Origin: RGIG4576 sp964613095
Lineage (GTDB): Bacteria > Bacteroidota > Bacteroidia > Bacteroidales > Muribaculaceae
Assembly: GCA_964613095.1 (NCBI GenBank)
Contig: CAZTFX010000004.1
Coordinates: 1 to 64,000 of the forward strand
Direction: 5' to 3'
Length of the DNA: 64,000 bases
The notes under the pieces were generated by a model. That model did not search any database. It worked only from the letters and a program-made list of their open reading frames with translations, and was not told the origin of the DNA. Shown piece after piece: positions 8,558-19,600 of this stretch; within the stretch, counting starts at the first letter, position 1, and the number at the start of each line of letters is the position of its first letter. The translations under genes and the position numbers were made by a program.

Positions 8558-11500
8558 TTATGCTTTTTTCTTGCTTTCAGCCATTTGGGTGAGTCGATCA
8601 ATGTTCACTCCTAAAGCACCGATTTGCATAAGCATTTCTTCGGCTTTCTTTTCTCCGGCTATTTCTCCATACGTTTTGAGATAGCTTAGGAACATTGTGC
8701 GATCTATGTACATATCATAAGAATTCAATCGATAATAGTCGGATGCGTCAAGCGATTGATAGAATCTTATGTATTCAGCATATTTCAATATTTCATGTGC
8801 GATAATTTCTTCGGCTTTCTTTAAGTCTTCTTTATTACCGGTTTCTTCACCAAGTATCGCATATCTGTTGGCAATTTCTTCACCCATGTTTATTGAATAT
8901 GGACAAGCCTTTTCCGGTAGCTTTGTAATAATAAGGTCAAGAATTTCGCGTGCCTTGGTGTAACGGTCATCGATAAATGCTTTCTTTTCGGCATATTCAG
9001 GCGAAATTGAATCTAAATCTTCAAGTTCATAAGAAGCAGTATATCCTTCTTGAATAAGTGAAGTTGTGAGATCCAATAAAGATGTACGTAATGAAGAAAC
9101 CATACGTCTTACCGTTTCGTCAAGATAAAGCGAACCCGGTTCGGCTGTGTCGAGTCCTCCCCATGAGAATTCTTTGGTCACGTTTTCATACATCTTATCG
9201 GTATTTACGCCTGCCTCGCCACTCATATTATATGTTACCGGTGTAACTTGATAAGCCATACCTGTATTGAGCATATAAGGCGATAACCCAAGATAATACT
9301 TATCGGGAACGGTCATGGCAAAATAAGTAGGACGTTTCCACCCTTCGGCAATACTTGAAGCTATGATGTCAAGCGACATCACTTTGCTTGAAGTCATGGC
9401 ACCTTCGGCAGCAGTATATTTTTCGGAAAGCATATCCATGATAATGTTCTTGTTGATATAGTCTTTATATCGTTCAGGAACCACTTTTTGATTTATCGCT
9501 TCTTCGGCATTTACCGGAATATACATTACCGGATACTTGATTTCATGCAGGTTGTAAGACTGATTCAATCCGTTTTGACTATAGAAATGTTTAAGCGAAT
9601 TAATAGCAGGAACCGGAATTGTATCAGGATTGATGAAATATCCGTATTGGCGTTGATCGTAAGCAAATGTTTCGCCATCGGCATGCATAGGAAGCGGAGC
9701 CGATTCGTAAGCCGCACGACGCATTTGGTTGATATACCAATCGGTTGACAAATAACTTAGGTTAACGACGCGCACATCGGTGCGATATCCTTCCACTTCT
9801 TGTGCATACCAAAGAGGGAATGTGTCGTTATCACCATTGGTGAAGATGATACCGTTCTTGTCAACACTGGCAAGATAGTTCTTACCGAAGTCACGAGCTG
9901 CGTAGCGTCCTGAACGATCATGATCGTCCCAAGTTTGGCTAACCATTTGTAATGGAATCAAAAGACCCACAAATGCTGCAATACATGCTGCAATAAGGCT
10001 CTTTTTGCCGTCAAGTTCGACTTTTACGTTTTTGTTTATCTTATTTAAAGTGTATATGATAAGTTTCCACAATCCGGCAACTCCCATACCTACCCAAATA
10101 GCGAATGCATAGAAAGAACCGGCATAAGCGTAGTCACGTTCACGAGGTTGGCTTGGAGTCTGGTTCAAATAAATCACTATGGCAATACCTGTCATGAAGA
10201 ATAAGAAGAAAATTACCCAGAATTGCTCGATTCCGCGTTTGTTTGCATAAGCCTGCCATAAAAGACCTATAATACCGAATATCAAAGGTAACATGTAGAA
10301 CACGTTGTGTCCTTTGTTATTGGTGGTTAAATCGGATGGCATAAGGCTTTGATCTCCCAATCGCAAATTGTCAATAAACGGAATACCGCTTATCCAGTTT
10401 CCTTGGGTTATTTCTCCACTGCCTTGGATGTCGTTTTGACGACCGGCAAAGTTCCACATGAAATATCTCCAGTACATGTAACTCAATTGATAGTCAAGGA
10501 AGAACTGTAGGTTTTCAAGGAATGTAGGCTTGATTTTTGTTTCCATGCCATAAGGATTTCCATTGGAATCGTATTGAGATGTTACATTTACCGATTTTCC
10601 TTTCAAACCTACCCATTCTTTGTATTGAGCTGCATGTTGTCCGCTGTACATACGTGGGAATAACATATCAAGCTCGGGATTCATCTTATAATCCTTAGCT
10701 TTTCCTATCGGACGATATTTGTCGGGGTCGGTCGGATTTTTCTTAACTTCTTTTGCATAAAGAGTTTTTCCCTCGCTTACAACCGGTTTGAAATTACCTG
10801 TTGAATTGGCTTGATAAACAACCCCTGAGTTGAATGTTTGTCCGTATAATAAAGGACGGTCACCGTATTGCTCACGATTCAAGTAACTTGATAGGGCAAA
10901 TACGTTGTCCGGTGAGTTTTGATCCATTGGAGTTTGTGCGTTGGAACGTATAAGAATCACAGCATAAGATGAATAACCCACAAAGATTACGAAAATACTC
11001 ATGGCTGTAATCGTAAACCAACGTACAGGAATTTTTTTGCAGAATTTCCACAAATAAACAAGCAATGCAAGGATAAGAACAATAGGTAGCATAACTCCAT
11101 CACCTATCAACAGCATACCTGAGAACAAAACTGTACAGAAGAAAGATACTTTTATGCGGGTTGCACTTTGCTGCTTGTACAATTCAAAGATACACCAAGA
11201 GAAGATGGCGACATCCAAGATAGCATACACTAGAACTCCTGTATTGAACGAAGTTCCGAATGTGTTTACAAACAATAGCTCAAACCATTGTCCCACTTCA
11301 ATAAATCCCGGAACCAATCCATAAAGAATGAATGCGATTATTACAAATGATACCAATAGCGCGATTAAAGAACCTTTAACCGATGTGTTAGAGAATTTTT
11401 TGTAATAATATACCAATACAATTGCCGGAATACAAAGCAGGTTCAATAGGTGGACGGCAACCGAGACACCTATCACATAAGCAATCAAAATGAGATAACG

Positions 11501-12031
11501 GTCGCTGTGGGCTTCATCGGCATGGTCTTCCCACTTAAGGATAAGCCAAAATACCAAAGCTGTACAGAAAGAAGAAAATGCGTACACTTCGGCTTCTACT
11601 GCCGAGAACCAAAATGTGTCACTCCATGTATATACAAGAGAACCACACACGCCGCTACCGAAGATTATGAGCATTTGAATGAGTGACATAGAATCTTCTT
11701 CTCCGTCTTTTACCACAATCTTTCTGACTAAATGGGTGATGGTCCAAAATAATAACAATATCGTGCCGGCACTGAGTAACGCACTCATAGCATTTACAGC
11801 CCATGCGATTTTAGTAACATCGTTACCTACAAAGTTTATCATGAATCGTGCGGCAAGAATAAATATAGGATTGCCCGGTGGGTGTCCTACTTCCAGTTTA
11901 TAACCTTGTGAGATGAATTCTCCGCAATCCCAAAAACTTGCAGTAGGTTCAAGTGTAAGCATATAGGTTATGGCTGCTACTACAAACATGAACCAACCAA
12001 GTGTTGTATTAATTACATTGTATTTTCTCAT
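8558..12031 (-). CDS. DUF2723-family membrane glycosyltransferase
   Basis: A 1157-residue polytopic membrane protein of the DUF2723 (PF11028) family, related to protein O-mannosyltransferases of the GT-C fold and characteristic of Bacteroidota. The N-terminus shows the hallmark LEPTASFWDCGEFI followed by LEVGHPPGNPIF, equivalent to the acidic loop of GT-C enzymes, and many hydrophobic helices fill the first 700 residues. The C-terminal third is soluble and probably periplasmic (RMVSSLRTSLLDL, Glu/Lys-rich helices). The expected reaction is transfer of a lipid-linked sugar to a periplasmic acceptor; the acceptor is unknown. It is the first gene of a probable operon with the deacetylase and queG. 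Confidence 0.9.
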   Translation of the reverse strand: MRKYNVINTTLGWFMFVVAAITYMLTLEPTASFWDCGEFISQGYKLEVGHPPGNPIFILAARFMINFVGNDVTKIAWAVNAMSALLSAGTILLLFWTITHLVRKIVVKDGEEDSMSLIQMLIIFGSGVCGSLVYTWSDTFWFSAVEAEVYAFSSFCTALVFWLILKWEDHADEAHSDRYLILIAYVIGVSVAVHLLNLLCIPAIVLVYYYKKFSNTSVKGSLIALLVSFVIIAFILYGLVPGFIEVGQWFELLFVNTFGTSFNTGVLVYAILDVAIFSWCIFELYKQQSATRIKVSFFCTVLFSGMLLIGDGVMLPIVLILALLVYLWKFCKKIPVRWFTITAMSIFVIFVGYSSYAVILIRSNAQTPMDQNSPDNVFALSSYLNREQYGDRPLLYGQTFNSGVVYQANSTGNFKPVVSEGKTLYAKEVKKNPTDPDKYRPIGKAKDYKMNPELDMLFPRMYSGQHAAQYKEWVGLKGKSVNVTSQYDSNGNPYGMETKIKPTFLENLQFFLDYQLSYMYWRYFMWNFAGRQNDIQGSGEITQGNWISGIPFIDNLRLGDQSLMPSDLTTNNKGHNVFYMLPLIFGIIGLLWQAYANKRGIEQFWVIFFLFFMTGIAIVIYLNQTPSQPRERDYAYAGSFYAFAIWVGMGVAGLWKLIIYTLNKINKNVKVELDGKKSLIAACIAAFVGLLIPLQMVSQTWDDHDRSGRYAARDFGKNYLASVDKNGIIFTNGDNDTFPLWYAQEVEGYRTDVRVVNLSYLSTDWYINQMRRAAYESAPLPMHADGETFAYDQRQYGYFINPDTIPVPAINSLKHFYSQNGLNQSYNLHEIKYPVMYIPVNAEEAINQKVVPERYKDYINKNIIMDMLSEKYTAAEGAMTSSKVMSLDIIASSIAEGWKRPTYFAMTVPDKYYLGLSPYMLNTGMAYQVTPVTYNMSGEAGVNTDKMYENVTKEFSWGGLDTAEPGSLYLDETVRRMVSSLRTSLLDLTTSLIQEGYTASYELEDLDSISPEYAEKKAFIDDRYTKAREILDLIITKLPEKACPYSINMGEEIANRYAILGEETGNKEDLKKAEEIIAHEILKYAEYIRFYQSLDASDYYRLNSYDMYIDRTMFLSYLKTYGEIAGEKKAEEMLMQIGALGVNIDRLTQMAESKKKA

Positions 12032-12081
12032 TATGTTGAGACTTATGTTAATATTATGTTATTTCAATTTCATTCAACAAG

Positions 12082-12089
12082 CAAAGATA
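12082..12089 (-). promoter_or_regulatory. -7 promoter element for the DUF2723 gene
   Basis: Minus-strand TATCTTTG fits TAnnTTTG and sits about 50 bases before the start codon. A TTG at 12113-12115 (minus) is a possible -33 at slightly long spacing. Confidence 0.5.
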
Positions 12090-12119
12090 ATACAACAAGA
12101 CTAATTAAACTTCAATTTT

Positions 12120-12151
12120 TTTGAAAAATAACACAATGTTATGTATTTTTG
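12120..12151 (+). promoter_or_regulatory. Bacteroides-type promoter of the histidine kinase gene
   Basis: TTTG at 12120-12123 and TATTTTTG at 12144-12151 are separated by 20 bp, which fits the Bacteroides primary sigma consensus. The predicted start is about 23 bases before the kinase ATG. Confidence 0.7.
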
Positions 12152-12180
12152 TGAGTTATAATAAGTAAAAAACTTCGTTA

Positions 12181-13389
12181 ATGGCTTTTTACGACATATA
12201 TCACACCCGACGTGTATGGAAATGGGTACTTGTGGCTGTTTCTATTGTTCTTGTTGGTAATTTCCTGTATTTCTCCAATAATTTGGTAAAGGATTTATCA
12301 AAACAAGAACGTAACCGTATGCAGATATGGGCAGACGCAACAAAGGAACTTGCTACCATGTCGATAGCTGCCGATTCGGCTTCAACTGCCAATGTGAATT
12401 TTCTGTTAGGAATAATCGAGGCTAATGATAATATTCCTGTTCTTCTTGTCGATGAACAGGACAATATATTGCTTCATCGTAATTTTGTTTTACCTTATCA
12501 AACCGATAATTTCGGGTTATATGCTTTGTCTCCCGAAAATGAAGATTTTCTGGTAGAGAAGTTAAAGTCATTGAAAAACACCTCCAATCGTATAGATATT
12601 CATTTAGATGGAGGTATTGTACAATTTCTTTATTATGAAGACTCTACGCTTTTAAGGCGTTTGCAAGTCTATCCTTACGTACTTTTAGGTGTTTTGATAG
12701 TCTTTGTTATGGTTGTTTATTTTGCTCTTATCAGCATAAAAAAAGCAGAACAAAATAAAGTGTGGGTAGGACTTTCCAAAGAAACGGCACATCAACTCGG
12801 GACTCCCATTTCATCGCTTATGGCGTGGATGCAAATGCTTGAAACGACTGAACTTGATGGTTCGATAGTTTCGGATATGAACAAAGATGTTCAGCGATTA
12901 TCTGTTATTGCTGATCGTTTTTCCAAGATTGGTTCCAAGCCGGAGATGGAGCTTGCTTTTATCAATGAGTCGGTTGTAAACAGCCTTGAATATATGAGAA
13001 CTCGCATTTCTCAGCGAGTAAAACTATCAATTCACACCGATGAAGAAGAATGTGGTGTGCTTTTATGTATGTCGCTATTTGAATGGGTAATGGAAAATCT
13101 TACAAAAAATGCAGTGGATGCAATGCAGGGTGAAGGTTCGTTAGATGTTACAGTATCAAATAGTTCAAGCACAATTTTTATTGATGTAAAAGATACGGGG
13201 AAAGGTATTGCACGTAAAAATTTCAATACAGTGTTTAATCCTGGATATACGACAAAAAAACGTGGTTGGGGACTTGGGCTTACTCTTGTGAAGCGAATAA
13301 TTGAAGAATATCACGGTGGACGTATTTATGTTAAAGAGTCGGAAATAGGGTTGGGAACCATTTTTCGCATTGAATTACCTCGAAAATAG
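12181..13389 (+). CDS. Orphan membrane sensor histidine kinase
   Basis: A 402-residue inner-membrane kinase. Transmembrane helices lie near residues 13-32 and 164-185, flanking a periplasmic sensor of about 130 residues with no recognisable fold. The cytoplasmic part has the phospho-acceptor motif ETAHQLGTPIS (His204), an N box (ENLTKNAVDAM), G1 (DTGKGIA) and G2 (GWGLGLTLVKRI). There is no PAS domain and no clear HAMP. No response regulator lies next to it, so its partner must be encoded elsewhere. It is transcribed alone from its own promoter. Confidence 0.9.
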   Translation: MAFYDIYHTRRVWKWVLVAVSIVLVGNFLYFSNNLVKDLSKQERNRMQIWADATKELATMSIAADSASTANVNFLLGIIEANDNIPVLLVDEQDNILLHRNFVLPYQTDNFGLYALSPENEDFLVEKLKSLKNTSNRIDIHLDGGIVQFLYYEDSTLLRRLQVYPYVLLGVLIVFVMVVYFALISIKKAEQNKVWVGLSKETAHQLGTPISSLMAWMQMLETTELDGSIVSDMNKDVQRLSVIADRFSKIGSKPEMELAFINESVVNSLEYMRTRISQRVKLSIHTDEEECGVLLCMSLFEWVMENLTKNAVDAMQGEGSLDVTVSNSSSTIFIDVKDTGKGIARKNFNTVFNPGYTTKKRGWGLGLTLVKRIIEEYHGGRIYVKESEIGLGTIFRIELPRK

Positions 13390-13474
13390 CTCAAAAATAT
13401 ATCGTATTGTGTTAAAAATGACATCAATAAGTACTTTTTTTACCAAAAACACATTATTTACAATAAAAAAGAGT

Positions 13475-13482
13475 TAAATTTG
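13475..13482 (+). promoter_or_regulatory. -7 promoter element for the giant protease gene
   Basis: TAAATTTG matches TAnnTTTG, but no clear -33 TTTG is present. It predicts a leader of about 115 bases that contains a perfect 14-bp palindrome (AAAATAGCTATTTT, 13542-13555). The rest of the 217-base gap between the kinase and protease genes holds nothing else I can recognise. Confidence 0.45.
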
Positions 13483-13541
13483 CAGGTTAATAGCCGAAGA
13501 TTTGTCCTATATGTCAAACAATTAGGTGAATCTCATTTGTT

Positions 13542-13555
13542 AAAATAGCTATTTT
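13542..13555. promoter_or_regulatory. 14-bp palindrome in the protease leader
   Basis: AAAATAGCTATTTT is a perfect inverted repeat without a spacer, about 50 bases before the protease start codon. It could be a protein-binding site; AT-rich palindromes also arise by chance. Confidence 0.3.
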
Positions 13556-13606
13556 GGAGATAATAAATTTACAATTAACACAATATTATTCACAAATTCA
13601 TCTATT

Positions 13607-16600
13607 ATGCAAAAATTAGCATTAAGATTGTTATTGCTCCTCATGGTAATGGTGAGTGGCAATGTTTTTGCGTATGCTGAAAGTTTAACACCTAAGAAGG
13701 GTGTTATCCGCGTGAAGTTGCAACCTGAAGTTGCACTTCAAGTGGGAGCAACTCCTAAAGTACATACTTCGGGTGTACTGAAAACCGGTGTTACTCCTCT
13801 TGATGTCTCAACGAAGGCAATCAAGGCACTTAGCATTCGCAGGGTGTTTCCTTATGCACCCAAGTTTGAAGCTCAAAGGGCAAAATACGGTCTGGACCGT
13901 TGGTATGAAATCACCTTTGACGAAAGCGTTTCTACTGCTGAAGCTATTAGCACATTGAAAAAAACAGCAGGTGTACAAAACGCACATGGTATCGTTCCTA
14001 TGGAACTCAAAGAAAATGCTACCTTCCGCAAGGTGACATCTATGCCAAAGGCTGCAACAACTGCAATGCCTTTCAACGACCCTCGTCTTTCATCTCAATG
14101 GCACTATCATAATGATGGTAGTCTGGCTCAAAGTAAAGCGGGTGCCGATATCAATTTGTTTGAGGCATGGAAAACCACAACAGGTAGTGATAAAGTTACA
14201 GTAGCAATTATCGACGGTGGTATCGACCTAAAGCATGAAGACCTTGCCGGAAATATCGCGCTTAATGAAGCCGAATTAAATGGAACAGAAGGTGTAGATG
14301 ATGATGGTAACGGTTATATCGATGATATTTACGGTTGGAACTTCTGTACAAACTCAGCTACAATCTATCCTCATGATCATGGTACACACGTGGCAGGTAC
14401 TGTTGCTGCAGTAAACAACAACGGTATTGGTGTTGCCGGTGTTGCCGGTGGTGATGGCACTTCAGGAAGTGGTGTTAAGATGATTTCTGTACAGGTGTTT
14501 GACTCTCGTTCAGGAACAGGAGCAGCCGATTTTGCAGCAGCTATTGTTTATGCAGCAGAACGTGGTGCTACAATTGCACAATGTTCTTGGGGTTGGGCTT
14601 CTGCCGACTATGTAGAACAATCGGTTCTTGACGCTATCGATTATTTCACTGAAAGTGCTCGTAGTGAAAACATGACAGGTGGTCTATGTATCTTTGCAAC
14701 AGGTAACAATGGAGAAACCGGTAATTGGTATCCCGGCTGTTATGAGCCTGTACTTGCTGTAGCTGCTATGAGTGATGACTTGACACCATCTTATTACTCA
14801 AACTTTGGAGAATGGGTTGATGTAGTGGCTCCCGGTGGTCTTATGGATTTCGGTGATATTCATGGTGTATTGAGTACCCTTCCTGATGATTCTTACGGTT
14901 ATAGCGAAGGAACATCAATGGCAACTCCTCACGTATCGGGTATTGCTGCACTTATTTTGTCTAAACACGGTAAAACGACCTTGACAAATGAGGCTTTACG
15001 TCAACAAATAGTAACTTCGGTTAACGATTTCTACACACTTAATCCTATTGCCGTAGGTAAATTCGGTTCAGGTTATGTAGATGCAGCTAAGGCTCTTGTA
15101 ATGGGTGATGGAACAGCTCCTGAATCTGTTGCGGAATTTACCGCAAATCCTGCACAGGATAATATCACAATTGAGTGGACAATTCCTGCTTCTAGCGATA
15201 ATAATGTAAATAATCACATTTTATATTACAGTACAACAGCGTTTGACGCAACAACCGATTTAAGTACGGTATCCAGCGTGGTTATCGACACTAAGTTCTA
15301 TGCTTCAGGTGATAAGGCTACTTATGAATTGACAGGGCTTAAGTCTCTTACTACGTATTATTTGGCACTTAAGGCTGTTGACCGTTGGGGTAATGCTTCG
15401 GCTCTTTCTCCTGTTGTGGAAGTAAAGACTAACGAAGGTCCTAAGATGACAGTTGACAAGACTTCGCTTACATTGAAACAAACTCCTGCGGCTCTTGTCG
15501 GAACTGCAACATTCACAATTGGTAATGACGCTGAAGGTTTGCTTAAATGGAACGGATTGAAGAGAACAACAAGTTCTTCAATAAAGGCTTATTCCAGAAC
15601 TAAGGCTCTTCTTGCAAATGTTGTTCCTTTCACAGGAACTCTTGGAGCAGAAAAGGCGGTAACTCACAGTGTGGTGAAAACCGATGAGTTTGAACAAGCT
15701 GATTATCCGAAAGAATTTAAATATTTCAATGAATTGTATGCAAGCATTGGAGAAAGCGACAAGACTTTGCCAAACTCAGCTGCTCAATGGTTCTATGTCG
15801 ATCCTAATGTTTATGCCGATGGTTTCAATTTGACTGCTGTTAAAATGAAATCAACATACGGACAAAATCCAACTGTTCAAATCTACAAAGGTTCTACAAT
15901 AACATCTGCGAATCTTGTTCAAGAAATAGTTCCTTCTTATTTCTATTCAGATATGGTTGTTAAACTTACTGAGCAACTTTATTTTGCTCCGGGTGAATCA
16001 TTCTGGGTAGTATTCCATTTCCCTGCAGAAGGCAACCAAGACAACTATCCTTTAGGAATGGGTGATCTTACCGATGATACGTATGCTTCTTACAGCTATA
16101 TGAGTAACGATATGGGTAAGACTTGGGTGACTTTGGCAAATGCTCTTAAGGGTTCTAACTATGAAAGTATGGCAAACAGTATGGGATGGACTATTACTGC
16201 AATGAGTCAAAATCCTGACTGGAGCACATTGCTTACTCTAACACCTTCTGAAGGTACTGTTAAGAAAGGCGAAACTCAAGAAGTAACTCTTTCTAATGAC
16301 GGTCAACCATTATGTAATGGTACTTATAAGTTCAATATAAGTTTCAACACAAATGAATCGGAAGCTAATACCACTACCATTCCTGTTACATTCACTGTTT
16401 CGGGTCATGCTCCTAAGATGAAAGCTTCTAAGGTGGTTGATTTTGGAGCTCTTCTTGTAGGTCAAGAAAAGACCCTTACTGTTGAAGTTTACAATGAAGG
16501 TTATGGACCATTTGGCTACTATGGTTCTTTGAGTGGAAACAGGATTTCTTGTACTTCAGAACATTTCAAGGCTCCTACTTATGTACAAGGAGGATTCCCT

Positions 16601-19600
16601 GCACGTTCTGCAAATACATTTGAAGTTACCTTTGCTCCTCAAGCAAGTGGTAGTCACACAGGAACAATAGTGTTCAAAAACGCTGACGGAACCGAATTTA
16701 AGGTATATCTTCATGGTGTTGCTACCGATCCTGCCAAGATTGCAGTAGAACCGGCAACAGTTGAGGTTGGTGATTTGGAAGTAGGAGGTGCATCTGTTAC
16801 AAAAGAATTTACTATCAAGAATGAAGGTAGCTATCCTTTGGAATATGTATTCCCTAAATTCTCCGATGAAACTATCGAAGGTGTTAAAGGTAAGGTACAC
16901 AAGTTTGGTTATACCGTAGCTTCCAACTTGAATGGAGCAACCGATTTTGCTTATAATGCAAATACCGAACTCATAGGAGCAACCGATATAACATCTACTT
17001 ATAGTGATAACGTTTATCTAAGTAAAGAAATATATTTAGGTTTTGCGTTCCCATTCTATGGCAAGACTTATGAAAGAGCATATATTACAAGCTATGGTGG
17101 TATTGCATTCGGTACAGGTGAGTACGCTTATCGCAGTCCTCTAGCTGAAAGTGCTTATGGACTAGAGGGAGTTCCTTATATTTCTGCTTATGGAACACAA
17201 CTCACATTCGGTCCTAATTCAAAGATTGAATATGCTAAGCAAGATGGTAAGTTTGTCGTTAAGTTTACCGATGTATTAGGTTTGGTTTACGATCAAGAAT
17301 ATACTCCTATCTCATTCCGCATCGTTCTTTCTGCCAACGGTGATGTGGAAATATTCTATGATAGCTACGACCCAATGAGTATGAACTTGTTCCAAGGAGG
17401 TTCTACTTTATATTGCGGTATTTTGGATGCGGAATCGGAAGATCCAATGACTGTAACTTCAGCCGATATTGCTGATTATTGGGGAAATAGCAATGATCCT
17501 GCAGCTCATGTTTATGAGCAATTCACAAACCAAAGTGCTGTTAAGTTTATTGCTCCTAAACCTAATATGGTTACTAGCTTGAGTGCTCCTTATGGTATGG
17601 TAGGTCCGGGTGAAGTTGCTACAATTACTGCAACTCTTGCTGCCGATGAAACTATGAATGCAGGAGAAACATTCAATAATCTTGTGGTGATGAGCAACGA
17701 TTTGGTAAATGGAACTACTTTAGTTAAGTTTACTGCAAATATTACAGGTGCTAGCCTTCTTCCTGCTGTGGCTCTTGAAAGCAATGACATTGATTTCGGC
17801 AAGGTATTCCGTACTTCAGATACTAAGGTCGCTGTAACAGTTAAGAATACAGGTAAGGCTGTTATGAATGTTACCGATATTAAGGTTGCTAACAATGTTG
17901 TTTCTTTAGAAGCGGCACTTCCATTTGCAATCGAACCGGGAATGTCTAAAGACATTATCGTTACAATTCCTACTGCAACTTCGGGTACAGTTGCCGATGT
18001 TATTACAGTTACTACCGATGCAGGGGAAGTGGTTGCGAATATCAAGGGTGAAGTTATCGGTGTTCCTGTTGTTGAACTTAGCTTCAATGAAATCACTGAA
18101 ACAGTAGAGAGTGGAACTCCTGTTGAAAAAGATCTTGTAATTACAAATAATGGTGACGAAGATCTTGTTTATTCTATCAAGCCTAACAATATGGTTGAGT
18201 TTGAAGATACTGCCGATGAAACTTCTAAGGTTTCTTATCAATATGCAACTTCACTTGACAATAGTTCTGTTAAGTATGAATGGGTAGATATCGAAACCAA
18301 TGGTAAGGGTAATCAATACAATTTCTCTTACTATAATATGCATGATTATGTGGCTGTAGAACTTCCATTTGAATTCCCATTCTATGGTAAGAAGTATAGC
18401 AAAATGTATATCTATAATACCGGTTTCATTTCATTCACTGAACGTGATGACCAAAAGATGTGGCCGGAACCTCCTGCAACATTCCCTTCAGGAACAATTT
18501 ATACTAATGTTATTGCTCCTTATTGGGGTCTTCACACAATGGATATTACAAAGACAGCAGGTACTTACCATTATGTAACCGAAGATGAAGCTGTGGTTTC
18601 TTTCATGGAATATGGTAACTCTATGAATATGGGAGTTTGTTACCAAGTTATCATGAAGAAAGACGGTTCATTCAAGTTCCAATATAAGGGTTATGGCGAT
18701 TATGCTATTATATATAGCATTTTCGGTCTTGCCGGTATATCCAATGAAGATGGTTCTGAAGGTATTCAATTACCTGAACGTTACGTTCAATTTGGTAATG
18801 CAGTAGAATTTGCTCCTATCGTGGAATCTACTATAGCACCTGAGGCTAACAAAACTATCAAAATGAGTGTTGATACCGATAAGATGGCAGGAATCTATAA
18901 CACTGAACTTGAAATAAGTACAAACGTTCCGGGTAAGGAAAAGATTGCTATTCCGGTTAATATGACTATCACAGGCGAGGCTAAGCCTGTATTCCCAACC
19001 GATACAATCGTGATAGAACGTATAATGAGCTCTATGGACGGTTACCGTGAAGATCTTCCTGCCGGTGGTGTTTCAGGTATGGGAGCTTACTATGAAGCTG
19101 CATTTAAAGTAGAAAACCAAGGAACAGCTCCTTTCACTATCACAAATGTTGTGAATGGTGGTCCTTCGGTTTATGATGATTGGTTTGGCTCATATAATCC
19201 GGTATTCTACACATGGTATTATGCTCCGGAACTAGACTGGTGGTCCGGTGAACCTACAGGAAATTACGCATGGACAAGTTACTATGATTACACTCCGGTA
19301 GAAGTTGGCAAGGATGGTGTTTGGTTCTCTATCCCAATGATTGATAATATGTTGAATGCACCTCACACTCCTGGAACTTACGATATTCCTTTGACTTTCT
19401 ACTACAACGAGGGTGAAACTGCTGTAGTTAATGTTCGTTTCGTTGTAACCCCTGCTCCTTACGCAGTGTTAGATAAAGAAGAAATCCGTGTGGAAGGTGT
19501 TGCAGCCGACTATAAGGGTGTTGAAACTGTTACATTGAGTAATATGGGTCAATATAAATTGACTTATGAGCTTGTAATGGATCCTACCGGTAAGGGTGAA

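Noticed and set aside
8500..8601. N-terminal extension of the deacetylase to 8601
   Set aside because: It would overlap the DUF2723 gene and translate through an intercistronic hairpin; the added residues show no family or signal-peptide character.
17590..18241. Long antisense open frames inside the protease gene
   Set aside because: They are frame shadows of a 2624-codon gene; their products are low-complexity Thr/Ser/Ile sequences with no domain or start signals.
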